Assembly: GCA_016713625.1 (NCBI GenBank)
Contig: JADJOT010000012.1
Coordinates: 124,001-188,000, forward strand
Direction of reading: 5' to 3'
DNA length: 64,000 bases
Source: Candidatus Accumulibacter affinis
GTDB taxonomy: Bacteria; Pseudomonadota; Gammaproteobacteria; Burkholderiales; Rhodocyclaceae
Made by a program: the position numbers and the translations under genes. Below, piece after piece: positions 43,637 to 52,374 of the stretch. Every line of letters starts with the position of its first letter. The first letter of the stretch is position 1. Below the pieces are notes generated by a model. That model was given only the letters and a program-made list of their open reading frames with translations. It had not been told where the DNA came from and ran no database searches.

Positions 43637-44934
43637 ACGAAAAAGAGATGTTTGCCTTGCTGTTCGAACTCTGGCGGGACTTTCGGGACCCGGCCTTTCT
43701 CTGGCAGGTGTTGGCGCTGGGCTTGAGTCTGCTGGTCGGCTGGGCCTTGTCGCGCTATTGGCGGAAGCAGGAGTTCGCCAGCGAGAGCACGGATCATGGT
43801 GCGTTGCGCGTGATTGGCACGGGCAGCCTGAAGCGCATCTCTTTCCCCTTGCTGTCGCTGATGTTGGTCCTGGTCGTGCGAAAGCTGTTCAGGTACTGGC
43901 AACTGGGGCCGGTCAGCCTTTTCGACCTGGCAGTACCATTGCTGCTCTCGATGGCGCTGGTGCGGGCGGCGATCTACCTGCTGCGCCACGCTTTTCCGCG
44001 AGGTAGCTGGTTGGCGACTTCCGAGCGCCTGATCGCTACGAGCATCTGGTGCTGTCTCGCGCTTTATCTCACCGGGCTTGCCAGTCCGCTGATCGAGATG
44101 CTCGAACAGGTGAGCCTCAACGTTGGCAAGCAGAGACTCGATCTGTGGACCTTTCTCAACGGCCTGGTGCTCGTCGTCGCCACCGTCCTGGTGGCACTCT
44201 GGCTTTCCGGTGTAATCGAGAGGCGCCTGCTCGGCAGTGCGACGCTCGACTCCAACATCAGCGCGGTGCTTGGCCGGCTGGTCAAGGCCGTGCTGTCGGT
44301 GATCGCACTGCTGCTCAGCCTGTCGATGGTCGGCATCGACATCACCGCCCTGTCGGTGTTCAGCGGCGCCCTGGCCGTCGGCCTCGGGCTCGGACTGCAG
44401 AAAATTGCCAGTAACTACGTCAGTGGATTCATCATTCTTCTTGACCGCTCGATTCGCATCGGCAACCTGGTGGGGCTGGATGCAACGACGTCCGGGATCG
44501 TTACCCAGATCACCGCCCGGTATACCGTCCTGCGCACGCTCTCCGGCACCGAGGTGATCATTCCCAACGAGTACCTGGTATCGAACATCGTGCGCAACGA
44601 GTCGTTCACCGATTCCCGGCTGCGGGTGGTAGTGCCCGTGCAGGTGGCCTACGGTACCGATCTCGAACAAGCGATGTGTCTGATGGTCGAGGCGGCGCAG
44701 GCGCAACCACGGGTGCTTGCCGATCCGGCGCCACAAGCCCTGCTGGCGCTCTTTGCCGACAGTGGCATCAATCTTGAACTGGGTTTCTGGATTGGCGATC
44801 CGCAGGAAGGCACCGGTGGCATACGTTCGGCGATCAACCTGGCGATCTGGCGCGGGTTCCGCGAGCAGGGCATCGAGATTCCCTTCCCGCAGCGAGAGGT
44901 CCGGCTGATTGGCGGGTCGCCGCCGGTGGCTTGA
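43633..44934 (+). CDS. MscS-type mechanosensitive channel
   Basis: This 433-residue inner-membrane protein has five or more helices before the MscS core. The pore helix VFSGALAVGLGLGLQKIASN (about residue 240) has the Gly/Ala packing of MscS TM3. It is followed by the beta domain NYVSGFIILLDRSIRIGNLV, TARYTVLRTLSGTEVIIPNE and a C-terminal alpha-beta region. Extra N-terminal helices place it with the longer YbdG/YjeP-like or plant-like forms. It releases solutes at hypo-osmotic shock. It is the last gene of the dedA-purN operon and is followed by a bidirectionally placed terminator. Confidence 0.88.
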   Translation: MNEKEMFALLFELWRDFRDPAFLWQVLALGLSLLVGWALSRYWRKQEFASESTDHGALRVIGTGSLKRISFPLLSLMLVLVVRKLFRYWQLGPVSLFDLAVPLLLSMALVRAAIYLLRHAFPRGSWLATSERLIATSIWCCLALYLTGLASPLIEMLEQVSLNVGKQRLDLWTFLNGLVLVVATVLVALWLSGVIERRLLGSATLDSNISAVLGRLVKAVLSVIALLLSLSMVGIDITALSVFSGALAVGLGLGLQKIASNYVSGFIILLDRSIRIGNLVGLDATTSGIVTQITARYTVLRTLSGTEVIIPNEYLVSNIVRNESFTDSRLRVVVPVQVAYGTDLEQAMCLMVEAAQAQPRVLADPAPQALLALFADSGINLELGFWIGDPQEGTGGIRSAINLAIWRGFREQGIEIPFPQREVRLIGGSPPVA

Positions 44935-44973
44935 TCGTCTCGGCCACAGGCGGCCTTGCCTGGGACGAAAAAA

Positions 44974-44999
44974 ATCCCGCACCGGCGTCAGTGCGGGAT
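44974..44999 (-). terminator. Rho-independent terminator for the leftward small-gene operon
   Basis: ATCCCGCAC and GTGCGGGAT form a 9-bp stem with an 8-base loop. On the minus strand the hairpin is followed by a run of T (AAAAAAA on the plus strand at 44968-44974). It lies about 55 bases past the stop of the small membrane protein and also separates it from convergent mscS. Confidence 0.85.
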
Positions 45000-45054
45000 C
45001 ACAGGCCCGTCGTCGTGACGGGCAACAGGGAGGGTCAAACGTCTACAAAATTGC

Positions 45055-45255
45055 TCACGGGGTCCGTTTCCGACGATTGCTTGCCAGCCAACCGCGGGCT
45101 CCGTACCAGACCAGCGCGCCAATTACCGCAATCAGCAAGGCCTTGACAAGTTCAGGTTCGCCGGCGGCGAGCACATCCCAGGCGACGACCCCGATGAAGA
45201 TAGCGGCCCCTTCGGCCACGGGAAAGGGCAGGGGGGCTTGCGCCACGTCCGTCAA
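45055..45255 (-). CDS. Small two-helix membrane protein, unknown
   Basis: A 66-residue frame from TTG 45255 reads MTDVAQAPLPFPVAEGAAIF, with helices at GAAIFIGVVAWDVL and LVKALLIAVIGALVWYGARG and a basic end (SNRRKRTP). The TTG overlaps the stop of the preceding 52-residue gene (TTGA), which favours this start through coupling; GTG 45246 is an alternative. I do not recognise the family. A clear terminator follows, supporting a real transcript. Confidence 0.55.
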   Translation of the reverse strand: MTDVAQAPLPFPVAEGAAIFIGVVAWDVLAAGEPELVKALLIAVIGALVWYGARGWLASNRRKRTP

Positions 45256-45410
45256 ACGCCAGCGTGTGCTCGCTGCTCGGTTTCGCCGCAACTGTCGGCG
45301 TAATCTTCGTCGGCAAGAGCCTGTGGGAAGGTCGCAGCCAGGTCGCTGGAGAAGAAGTGCTGGCGCGTGGTGGCGAGGAAGTGCTCGCAGCTCAGTGTGT
45401 ATTCGCTCAT
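45252..45410 (-). CDS. Small 52-residue protein, unknown
   Basis: An excellent ribosome site (GGAGGAAGACCCA) precedes ATG 45410. The protein MSEYTLSCEHFLATTRQHFF and SSDLAATFPQALADEDYADS is acidic, with no membrane helix and two Cys. It lies 83 bases after the sensor kinase stop on the same strand and overlaps the next small gene by 4 bases, so it may belong to the two-component operon. No family recognised. Confidence 0.5.
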   Translation of the reverse strand: MSEYTLSCEHFLATTRQHFFSSDLAATFPQALADEDYADSCGETEQRAHAGV

Positions 45411-45492
45411 TGGGTCTTCCTCCATCCGTGTTGGGTCAATAGCAGGGCGCAATGATAGCGACCGATCGAACGATCCGTCTGCAGTAGTTGCG

Positions 45493-46899
45493 TCAGCTTT
45501 CCGTGACGTTCTGTGACAGTGGCCAGCTGAGCGTGAAGCGGGCGCCGCCGAGCGGTGATTCGCCGGCGCTGGCATTGCCGCCATGCTGTTCGAGCACCAG
45601 GCGGGCGATCGCCAGGCCGAGACCGTAGCCCCCGGTGGCGCGATCGCGCGAGCGGTCGAGGCGCGTGAAGGCAGAAAAAACACGTTCCCGTTCGTCCGCG
45701 GGGATGCCGATGCCGTCGTCGTCGACATGCACCTGGATCTGGTCGGCGACCACTTCCGCGCTGACCCGGATGCGTGCCGTGGCGTACTTGATTGCATTGC
45801 GCAACAGGTTGGTGATCGCGTAAGGCATGCTCTTGCGATCGAGTTCGACGCGCAGCAGCGGCGGCAACGCCGCGGTGTCGACCTGCAGCTCGATCGTGCG
45901 CGCCAGCAGGCGGCTGGCCGTCACCTGTTCTTCCAGCCAGGGGGCAATGGCGACCGCGGTCAGGTGAAGTTCCGGCTGCTCGCGCTCGAAGCGGGCGTAG
46001 GTCAAACTCGAGTCGATCAGGCCGTCGAGCTCGTCGAGGTCGGCGTCCATCAGTCGCCACAAACGTTGACGTTCGCCAGGGTCGTCGGTTTCCAGAAGCA
46101 TCTCGAGCGCAAAACGCAGGCGTGCAATCGGCGTCCGCAACTCGTGCGAGATCGCGCTCGACAATTCCTTCTGCGTCGCGATCAGCCGCTGGATACGTTC
46201 GGCCATACCGTTCAGGGTCTCTGCCAGGGGTCCGAAAGCGCTGCTGCGCATCGTCGGCGCGCGTGCTTCGAAGAGGCCCTCGCCCAATGCGCGCGTGGTC
46301 TGCCGCATCGCTTCCAGATCTCGCCAGACCGGGTGTACCCACAGCCACACCACGATGGCCAGACAGACGCCGATCAGACTCCAGGTGAGCAGACTGATGC
46401 GCAGATCGAGCGGAATCCCGCGCGGGTACTCGGGGTTGCGCTCGGGTGAGATCGGGCCGACCACCAGAACCTGCGGCGTCTGCTTGAGGCGGTGATAGAG
46501 GATGTCGCCCTGTGCATCGATTGCCAGTTCGCCGCCATCGAGCTTTTCGGCCTGTTTCGCAGGCAGATTCAAGGTCCAGCGGTCTACGATATCGAGTCGG
46601 TAGCTAAACTTGCGATCAAGCGCCTCAATGGTTTTTGGCCACTCCGAACGTGGTCGGCGAAACAGTTCTTCCTCGATCAGCAGGACGGTGCCGCGCATGA
46701 AGCGGCTGGTATAGTCGTCGGTGATGCCCTTGACCGCAGTCGAGATGACGAAGTCGGCAAAGATGGCAATGGCCACGAACGAGCCCATCACCAGCAGGTA
46801 GAAATTGAAGAACAGCCGGGACAGACTGTAGCGTCCCCGCCATGGCGCCGGCTTGTAAATCCCGAGGATGGCGAGGAGTTTGTTGCTATTGCCAGTCAT
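45493..46899 (-). CDS. Sensor histidine kinase, RstB-like
   Basis: This 468-residue inner-membrane kinase has transmembrane helices near residues 24-48 (LFFNFYLLVMGSFVAIAIFA) and 175-198 (LLTWSLIGVCLAIVVWLWVH) enclosing a ~125-residue periplasmic sensor. HAMP follows, then the H box LSSAISHELRTPIARLRFAL (His near 281), N box MPYAITNLLRNAIKYA and glycine lids DDDGIGIPADERERVFSAF and GGYGLGLAIARLV. ATG 46899 overlaps the response-regulator gene by 14 bases. The sensor domain and overall order resemble RstB; the signal is unknown. Confidence 0.86.
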   Translation of the reverse strand: MTGNSNKLLAILGIYKPAPWRGRYSLSRLFFNFYLLVMGSFVAIAIFADFVISTAVKGITDDYTSRFMRGTVLLIEEELFRRPRSEWPKTIEALDRKFSYRLDIVDRWTLNLPAKQAEKLDGGELAIDAQGDILYHRLKQTPQVLVVGPISPERNPEYPRGIPLDLRISLLTWSLIGVCLAIVVWLWVHPVWRDLEAMRQTTRALGEGLFEARAPTMRSSAFGPLAETLNGMAERIQRLIATQKELSSAISHELRTPIARLRFALEMLLETDDPGERQRLWRLMDADLDELDGLIDSSLTYARFEREQPELHLTAVAIAPWLEEQVTASRLLARTIELQVDTAALPPLLRVELDRKSMPYAITNLLRNAIKYATARIRVSAEVVADQIQVHVDDDGIGIPADERERVFSAFTRLDRSRDRATGGYGLGLAIARLVLEQHGGNASAGESPLGGARFTLSWPLSQNVTES

Positions 46900-47608
46900 G
46901 CTTGCTGAAGAGATAGCCTTTACCGCGCACGGTCTTGATTCGCGTCGGGTTTTCCGGGTCGTCCCCGAGTTTGCGGCGCAGCCTTGAAATGCGCGCGTCG
47001 ATGGAGCGGTCGAGCCCGTCAAAGCCGATGCCGCGCAATTCCTGGAGCAGATCGTCGCGTGACAGGATGCTGCCAGCGTGGCGGGCGAGCAGCCACAACA
47101 GATCGAATTCGGCGGTGGTCAGATCGATCCCGTCGCTGCCGAGATGCGTGCTACGGGTCGTCTGACTGATGCGAAAACGGCCGAAGGACAGCTCGGACGG
47201 TTCGCCGGTTTCCGTGCTTTCGCCGTCGGCGTTGCTCAGCGTGGCCGGCGAGCGGCGCAGCAGGGCCTTGATGCGCGCCAGCAGGAGGCGCGGTTGTACC
47301 GGCTTGGCAATGTAATCGTCGGCCCCCAGCTCAAGACCCAGGATCTGGTCAAAGTCCTCGTCACGGGCAGTGAGCATGAGAATGACGCCGCGGTACTGCG
47401 AGCGGACGCCGCGGCAGACCTCGAAGCCGTCCTTGCCGGGTAGCATCACGTCGAGGATGACCAGCTCGGGCCGCACGTCCAGGATGCGCGCCTCGGCAGT
47501 GTCGCCACGTGGCTCGATGAGAACCTCGAAATCATTCTTGCGCAGGTACTCGGCAGTAAGTTCGGCGAGGCGCTCATCGTCCTCGACCAGCAGGATACGT
47601 GTCTTCAT
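46886..47608 (-). CDS. Response regulator, RstA-like (OmpR family)
   Basis: A 240-residue protein starting at ATG 47608. Receiver: LLVEDDERLAELTAEYLRKN, phospho-Asp in LVILDVMLPGKDGFEVCRGV, LMLTARDEDFDQILGLELGA and DDYIAKPVQPRLLLARIKAL. Winged helix: LTTAEFDLLWLLARHAGSIL, DGLDRSIDARISRLRRKLGD and RIKTVRGKGYLFS. It pairs with the overlapping kinase gene. Target genes are unknown. Confidence 0.88.
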   Translation of the reverse strand: MKTRILLVEDDERLAELTAEYLRKNDFEVLIEPRGDTAEARILDVRPELVILDVMLPGKDGFEVCRGVRSQYRGVILMLTARDEDFDQILGLELGADDYIAKPVQPRLLLARIKALLRRSPATLSNADGESTETGEPSELSFGRFRISQTTRSTHLGSDGIDLTTAEFDLLWLLARHAGSILSRDDLLQELRGIGFDGLDRSIDARISRLRRKLGDDPENPTRIKTVRGKGYLFSKHDWQ

Positions 47609-47788
47609 CTCGCCATGATAGCGGGTTGTGGCGGCGTGATGTGCGCCTGCTGACCAGCAGCTGTCGCATGACCGTCTGTTGATTTTCGGGTGCCGCGCCT
47701 GGCGGCGCATCCAGGAAACGTGAAAAGGCGCTTTGGGTGCGCTGCATATTGCCTTAGAATCCCGTGCTTGCTCTTTCAAGGATGGTCC

Positions 47789-48952
47789 ATGTACGCTGGA
47801 ATAGTCGATTGGCCCTGGTGGGCGTACCTGTTGATCACGCTGGGTTTGACGCACGTAACCATTGCCTCGGTGACGATCTTTCTGCACCGCCATCAGGCGC
47901 ATCGGGCGCTCGATCTGCATCCTGTGGCAGCGCATTTCTTTCGCTGCTGGTTATGGTTGAACACCGGCATGGTGACCAGGGAGTGGGCGTCGATCCACCG
48001 CAAGCATCACGCCAAGTGCGAAACGCCGGAAGACCCGCACAGTCCGCAGGTTTTCGGTATCCATCGGGTGCTGTGGACGGGGGTTTTCCTCTACGTCAAG
48101 GAGGCCAGGAACGCCGACACCCTGCTGCGTTACGGGCGTGGGACACCGGACGACTGGATCGAGAATCACCTCTACTCGCCGTGGCACAAGCTCGGGGTAG
48201 CGATCCTGCTGGCGATCGACGTGGCGATCTTCGGGGTGCTGCCGGGTTCGCTGATCTGGCTTACCCAGGTGGCCTGGATCCCCTTCTGGGCGGCTGGCGT
48301 GATCAACGGTCTCGGCCATTTCTGGGGCTACCGTAATTTCAGTTCCCCCGATGCCAGCACGAATATTTCTCCCTGGGGAATCCTCATCGGTGGCGAGGAG
48401 CTACATAACAACCATCACACTTTCCCGACCTCGGCGAGGTTGTCGATCCGCTGGTTCGAGTTCGACATCGGTTGGCTCTACATCCGCATCCTCGCTGCGC
48501 TTGGCCTGGCGCAGGTGAAAAAGCTGGCACCGCGACCTCGTCTGGGTACGCTGCGGCCGGTTGTCGATTTCGACACCTTGCAGGCGGTGATCGTCAACCG
48601 CTACGACGTGCTGTCGCAGTACGCGCGCTCGCTCAAGCAGGTGTATCGCGAGGAACTCGCCACGCTCAAGGATGGTGGTCGATTCAAGGGGCTCAAGCGC
48701 TGGCTGGCGGCCGATGCCGGCGCCGTACCACAGGAGCAGCGGGGGCGCCTGGAATTACTGCTCGGCGAGAGCCGTTCGCTGCACACCGCTTATGCCATGC
48801 GCCAGGAACTGGTGTCCGTCTGGGAACGTTCGAATGCTTCGCGCGAGCACCTGCTCAAGGCGCTCCAGGATTGGTGTGAACGCGCCGAGAGTTCCGGGGT
48901 TCGGCAGTTGCAGGAACTGTCGCTGCGTCTGCGCAGCTATGTGCTGGCTTGA
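47789..48952 (+). CDS. DesA-like fatty acid desaturase with extra C-terminal domain
   Basis: This 387-residue membrane di-iron desaturase has His boxes TIFLHRHQAHRALDLHP, WASIHRKHHAKCETPEDPHS and GGEELHNNHHTFPTSARLS. Helices lie at residues ~7-28, 45-60, 135-160 and 165-180. It introduces a cis double bond into acyl chains. After residue ~260 there is a ~125-residue soluble domain (RYDVLSQYARSLKQVYREEL; LLLGESRSLHTAYAMRQELV; NASREHLLKALQDWCERAES). Its helical pattern resembles the C-terminal part of ISL3-type transposases. The domain appears general in betaproteobacterial desaturases of this type. The dsbB start overlaps its end. Confidence 0.87.
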   Translation: MYAGIVDWPWWAYLLITLGLTHVTIASVTIFLHRHQAHRALDLHPVAAHFFRCWLWLNTGMVTREWASIHRKHHAKCETPEDPHSPQVFGIHRVLWTGVFLYVKEARNADTLLRYGRGTPDDWIENHLYSPWHKLGVAILLAIDVAIFGVLPGSLIWLTQVAWIPFWAAGVINGLGHFWGYRNFSSPDASTNISPWGILIGGEELHNNHHTFPTSARLSIRWFEFDIGWLYIRILAALGLAQVKKLAPRPRLGTLRPVVDFDTLQAVIVNRYDVLSQYARSLKQVYREELATLKDGGRFKGLKRWLAADAGAVPQEQRGRLELLLGESRSLHTAYAMRQELVSVWERSNASREHLLKALQDWCERAESSGVRQLQELSLRLRSYVLA

Positions 48953-49460
48953 TCGCGCAAGCCGCGTGCGTGGCTATTTCGCCTGGCTGGCGCTGGCCGC
49001 CCTCGGCCTGACGCTGGCCGGCTGGTGGATCGGCGAGCTGATGAAGCTGCAGCCGTGTCCCCTGTGCATCTTTCAACGCCTGCTCTATCTGCTGATTGCT
49101 GCTCTGGCGCTGGCCGGCGCGCTGCTTCCTGGCTGGTCGCGTTTCTGGGGTGGGCTGCTCGGCCTGAGCGCAGCCGGTGGCGCGGCGACCGCTGCCTACC
49201 AGAGCTGGTTGCAGTACCTGCCCGAGGTGAGCACGGAATGCGGCTTTGGCGAGCCGACGCTGATCGAGCAGATCGTCGACTGGTTTGGCGTGCGCTGGCC
49301 GGCGATGTTCATGGCCACCGGCTTCTGTTCGAGCAAGGACTGGATGTTCCTCGGCCTGTCGATGGCTAACTGGTCATGCCTTTGTTTTCTGGCCTTTCTG
49401 GTTGCCGCGGGGTGGCTGCTGGCGAGGCCTGCTTGCGCAACCGTCGGCACGGCGGTCTGA
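48939..49460 (+). CDS. dsbB: Disulfide bond formation protein B
   Basis: A 173-residue four-helix inner-membrane protein that reoxidises DsbA and passes electrons to quinone. The first periplasmic pair is in LQPCPLCIFQRLLYLLIAA, with the conserved Arg for quinone. The second pair is in STECGFGEPT and ATGFCSSKDWMFLGLSM. ATG 48939 overlaps the end of the desaturase gene; GTG 48969 is an alternative. No dsbA is nearby. Confidence 0.88.
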   Translation: MCWLDRASRVRGYFAWLALAALGLTLAGWWIGELMKLQPCPLCIFQRLLYLLIAALALAGALLPGWSRFWGGLLGLSAAGGAATAAYQSWLQYLPEVSTECGFGEPTLIEQIVDWFGVRWPAMFMATGFCSSKDWMFLGLSMANWSCLCFLAFLVAAGWLLARPACATVGTAV

Positions 49461-49484
49461 GCAGGAAGCGTAGGTCGGTCGGTC

Positions 49485-49946
49485 TCAGGAGTGGCCGGTG
49501 CTTCCGAAACCGCGGTCCGCGCGCGGACTGGCGGCGAATTCCTCGACAACGTTGAAAGTCATCTGCAACACCGGCACCACCACCAGTTGCGCCAGACGAT
49601 CGAGCGGTTGCAGGGTGAAGGCTTGCTGGCCGCGGTTCCAGGTCGAGACCATGATCTCGCCCTGATAGTCGGAGTCGATCAGCCCGACCAGGTTGCCGAG
49701 GACGATGCCGTGTTTGTGGCCGAGTCCAGAGCGTGGCAGGATCATGGCGGCCAGCCCCGGGTCGGCGAGATGAATGGCGATGCCGGTCGGGATGAGCAGC
49801 GCTTCTCCCGGCTGGATTAGCAGCGCTGTGGCAATACAGGCGCGCAGGTCGAGGCCGGCGGCTCCGGCAGTGGCATAGTGCGGCGGCGTGTCACGCAGGC
49901 GCGGGTCGAGGAGCTTGATGTCGACCCGCAGGTCGCGGCTGCTCAT
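49485..49946 (-). CDS. dut: dUTP diphosphatase
   Basis: The 153-residue trimeric dUTPase has all five motifs: I AGAAGLDLRACIA, II MILPRSGLGHKHGI, III NLVGLIDSDYQGEIMVSTWN, IV PLDRLAQLVVVPV and V ADRGFGSTGHS. It hydrolyses dUTP to dUMP and PPi. It overlaps coaBC by 4 bases, a common pairing. Confidence 0.94.
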   Translation of the reverse strand: MSSRDLRVDIKLLDPRLRDTPPHYATAGAAGLDLRACIATALLIQPGEALLIPTGIAIHLADPGLAAMILPRSGLGHKHGIVLGNLVGLIDSDYQGEIMVSTWNRGQQAFTLQPLDRLAQLVVVPVLQMTFNVVEEFAASPRADRGFGSTGHS

Positions 49947-51139
49947 TGGCGTTTTTCCAGCAGGGCGGCGATGCGTGCCACGAGCTGGCGGGCGAGCTGC
50001 AGCTTGGGTGCGCGTGCCAGTGCTTGCTGGCCGTCCTCGTCAAAGAGAATCAGCGTGTTGTCGTCACCGCCAAAACCGTCGTCAATCAGATTGCCAACGA
50101 TCAGCGGGATCCTTTTGCTGCGTCGCTTGCTTTCCGCGTAGGCGTGCAGATTCTCGCTCTCGGCGGCGAAACCGACGCAAAGGGGTGGTTGCGGCAGTGC
50201 GGCGATTTCGGCGAGGATGTCCGGGTTATGCACCAGCTCGATCGCCGGTGGCCTGGCCTGCGCTCCTTTCTTGATCTTCTGGCCGACCGGCCTGGCGGGT
50301 CGGTAGTCGGCGACCGCCGCGACGGCGATGAAAACGTCGTTGGCGGCGACCTCGCGGTGTACCGCCGCGTGCATCTCCAGCGCGCTCAGCACGTCGATGC
50401 GGCGCACCCCGCGCGGGCAGGGCAGGCTGACCGGGCCGGAGACCAGCGTCACCTCGGCGCCCGCCTCGTGCGCGGCGCGGGCGATCGCGTAGCCCATCTT
50501 TCCCGTCGATAGATTGGTGATGCCGCGCACCGGGTCGATCGCTTCGAAGGTCGGGCCGGCCGTCAGCAGTACGCGTTTGTCGGCCAGCAGCCGCGGCTGA
50601 AAGTGGGCGACCACCGCGGCAACGATCTCGTCGGCTTCGAGCATCCGCCCTGGCCCGCTCTCACCGCAAGCCTGTTCTCCACTCGCCGGGCCGAGGATCT
50701 CGATGCCGTCGTCGCGCAGCGTGGCGAGGTTGCGGCAGGTCGCCGGGTTTTCCCACATCTGGCGGTTCATGGCCGGCGCGACCAGCAGCCGGCAGTCGCG
50801 GGCGAGCAGCAGAGTGGTCAGCAGATCGTCCGCCAGGCCATTGGCCAGTTTGGCGAGAAAATCGGCCGATGCTGGCGCGACGAGCAGCACATCGGCGGCG
50901 CGCGAGAGGTCGATGTGCGCCATGTTGTTGGCTACCCGCGGGTCCCACTGGTCGGTGAACACCGGCTTGCCGGACAGCGCCTGGAAGGTGACCGGCGTGA
51001 CGAAATGCGTCGCCGCCTCGCTCATCACCACCTGCACCGAGGCGCCCTCCCCGAGCAGCAGGCGGACCAGCTCGGCCGCCTTGTAGGCGGCGATGCCGCC
51101 GGTGACGCCGAGGACGATGTGTTTTCCCGCTAGTTCCAT
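49943..51139 (-). CDS. coaBC: Bifunctional phosphopantothenoylcysteine decarboxylase/synthetase
   Basis: A 398-residue protein starting at ATG 51139. CoaC flavin domain (residues 1-~185): LGVTGGIAAYKAAELVRLLL, SADFLAKLANGLADDLLTTL and LLVAPAMNRQMWENPAT (the PAMNxxMW clamp). CoaB domain: KRVLLTAGPTFEAIDPVRGI, TNLSTGKMGYAIARAAHEAG, AAVADYRPARP and KIKKGAQARPPAIELVHNPD. Together they make 4'-phosphopantetheine for coenzyme A. Length is normal. Confidence 0.95.
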   Translation of the reverse strand: MELAGKHIVLGVTGGIAAYKAAELVRLLLGEGASVQVVMSEAATHFVTPVTFQALSGKPVFTDQWDPRVANNMAHIDLSRAADVLLVAPASADFLAKLANGLADDLLTTLLLARDCRLLVAPAMNRQMWENPATCRNLATLRDDGIEILGPASGEQACGESGPGRMLEADEIVAAVVAHFQPRLLADKRVLLTAGPTFEAIDPVRGITNLSTGKMGYAIARAAHEAGAEVTLVSGPVSLPCPRGVRRIDVLSALEMHAAVHREVAANDVFIAVAAVADYRPARPVGQKIKKGAQARPPAIELVHNPDILAEIAALPQPPLCVGFAAESENLHAYAESKRRSKRIPLIVGNLIDDGFGGDDNTLILFDEDGQQALARAPKLQLARQLVARIAALLEKRQ

Positions 51140-51228
51140 GCGCTGGTCTCTGCAGTCTGGTGAGAACGTGAGGCGGCACATTCTACTGGAGATTGCGAGA
51201 TGGCGATCAGCGACCGGCGCGATAAAAA

Positions 51229-51264
51229 ACGGCCACGCCAGCGCTAGCGCGCCGGCGTGGCCGT
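51229..51264 (-). terminator. Rho-independent terminator of the PEP-CTERM gene
   Basis: ACGGCCACGCC (51229-51239) and GGCGTGGCCGT (51254-51264) give an 11-bp stem. On the minus strand it is followed by a T-run (AAAAAA at 51224-51229 on the plus strand). It lies 58 bases after the gene's stop. Confidence 0.85.
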
Positions 51265-51321
51265 GTTCTTCTCGGCCGCCAAGCTACTGGCGATTTTCCC
51301 GCGCGCCGGCAGTCGCGAAAA

Positions 51322-52173
51322 TCACTGCGGCCGGCGCCCCCGGCGCAGCCCCGCCAGCCCGAACACGAGGAGCGCGAGCGTGCCGGGTTCGGGGATCTGC
51401 GCCGGTCCGAAGGCGAGGCCTGACCAGCCGCTTCCTCCGGTGATGACGCCGATGTCCGACGCGATGCCGGTCAGCGGATCAATGGTGGCGAGGTGCCGGT
51501 CACTTCCGGTGCGCACAACTCCATACAACAGGCCGCTGTCGGGATCGGTCGCCAAGCCGTTCATGCCGTCGACAGTGAAGCCCGCCATGCTAACGCCCAG
51601 GCTCGACAAGACTGCGCCGTCAAGCGGGTTCAAGGCGTACAGGGTAGAGGTGAACGCCGCCGCCCCGTAGAGCGTGCTGCCGACAAACGCGAGTCCTTTG
51701 AGATCGTCCGGCGTCGAACCGATATCGGTTGCGATACCAGCGGCCGTCGTCGAGTAGAAGAGGTTGTTGTCCCGATTGCTCATCAGGAAGGTTCCGCTCG
51801 ACGGGTTCCAGGTGAGCGCCAGGTTCTCGTTGACGGTGACGAGCGGCATCGAGGTGGCCACCGATGGCACGCTCAGATCGATGCTTTCCCAGATCTGGGC
51901 GAAAATCCCCGAGGCGTGGTACATGAAGCCATCGGTGGGATTGAAGCCGATCGCTTCGCCGTCGTTGCCAGCGCCGAGGGTCAGGAAAGATGTGGCGGCT
52001 GCGGTTGTCTGGTTAATGGTGAACAGCGTTTCGGACGGGATGCCGCCGTCGCCGGTGACGCCGTAGAGGACGGCGGCCTGCGCCGGAGCCAGTGCTGCGA
52101 GGAGCAGCGAGCTTCCCAGCGCCAAGGTCAGCTTGCGAGCCGAGCTAAATCGCTTCATCTGAGCAGTCTTCAT
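51322..52173 (-). CDS. PEP-CTERM sorted surface/extracellular protein
   Basis: This 283-residue protein has an N-terminal signal peptide (KLTLALGSSLLLAALAPAQA), a beta-propeller-like body with repeated GLA/GVV-type strands (NENLALTWNPSSGTFLMSNR; PDDLKGLAFVGSTLYGAAAF; DSGLLYGVVRTGSDRHLATI), and the C-terminal PEP-CTERM signal IPEPGTLALLVFGLAGL followed by RRGRR. The Pro-Glu-Pro, hydrophobic helix and basic tail direct it to an exosortase (EpsH/XrtA type), which must be encoded elsewhere. Such proteins accompany exopolysaccharide and floc formation. ATG 52173 or 52158. The promoter is of sigma-54 type (52299-52314). Confidence 0.9.
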   Translation of the reverse strand: MKTAQMKRFSSARKLTLALGSSLLLAALAPAQAAVLYGVTGDGGIPSETLFTINQTTAAATSFLTLGAGNDGEAIGFNPTDGFMYHASGIFAQIWESIDLSVPSVATSMPLVTVNENLALTWNPSSGTFLMSNRDNNLFYSTTAAGIATDIGSTPDDLKGLAFVGSTLYGAAAFTSTLYALNPLDGAVLSSLGVSMAGFTVDGMNGLATDPDSGLLYGVVRTGSDRHLATIDPLTGIASDIGVITGGSGWSGLAFGPAQIPEPGTLALLVFGLAGLRRGRRPQ

Positions 52174-52298
52174 GATGGATTTCGTGGTTTGAGTTGGGTT
52201 GAAATAGCGCCAGCTGGCAGGCGGATCGCCTGCTGGAGTGTTTGGCGCCTCGGCTACCGGTTGCAGTGGCTCCGCATCGCATCCGGCGACCTGCGGAA

Positions 52299-52314
52299 AG
52301 CAAGATTCGCGCCA
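52299..52314 (-). promoter_or_regulatory. Sigma-54 (-24/-12) promoter of the PEP-CTERM gene
   Basis: Read on the minus strand, TGGCGCGAATCTTGCT fits the sigma-54 consensus TGGCACG-N4-TTGCW, with GG and GC exactly 10 bases apart. Transcription would start near 52287, leaving a ~115-base leader. Confidence 0.75.
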
Positions 52315-52374
52315 GAATATCTGTTAGGCATTAAACCAATAAGTAAGAGAAGTTTGCTGTTTTCGGGGTCTGGC

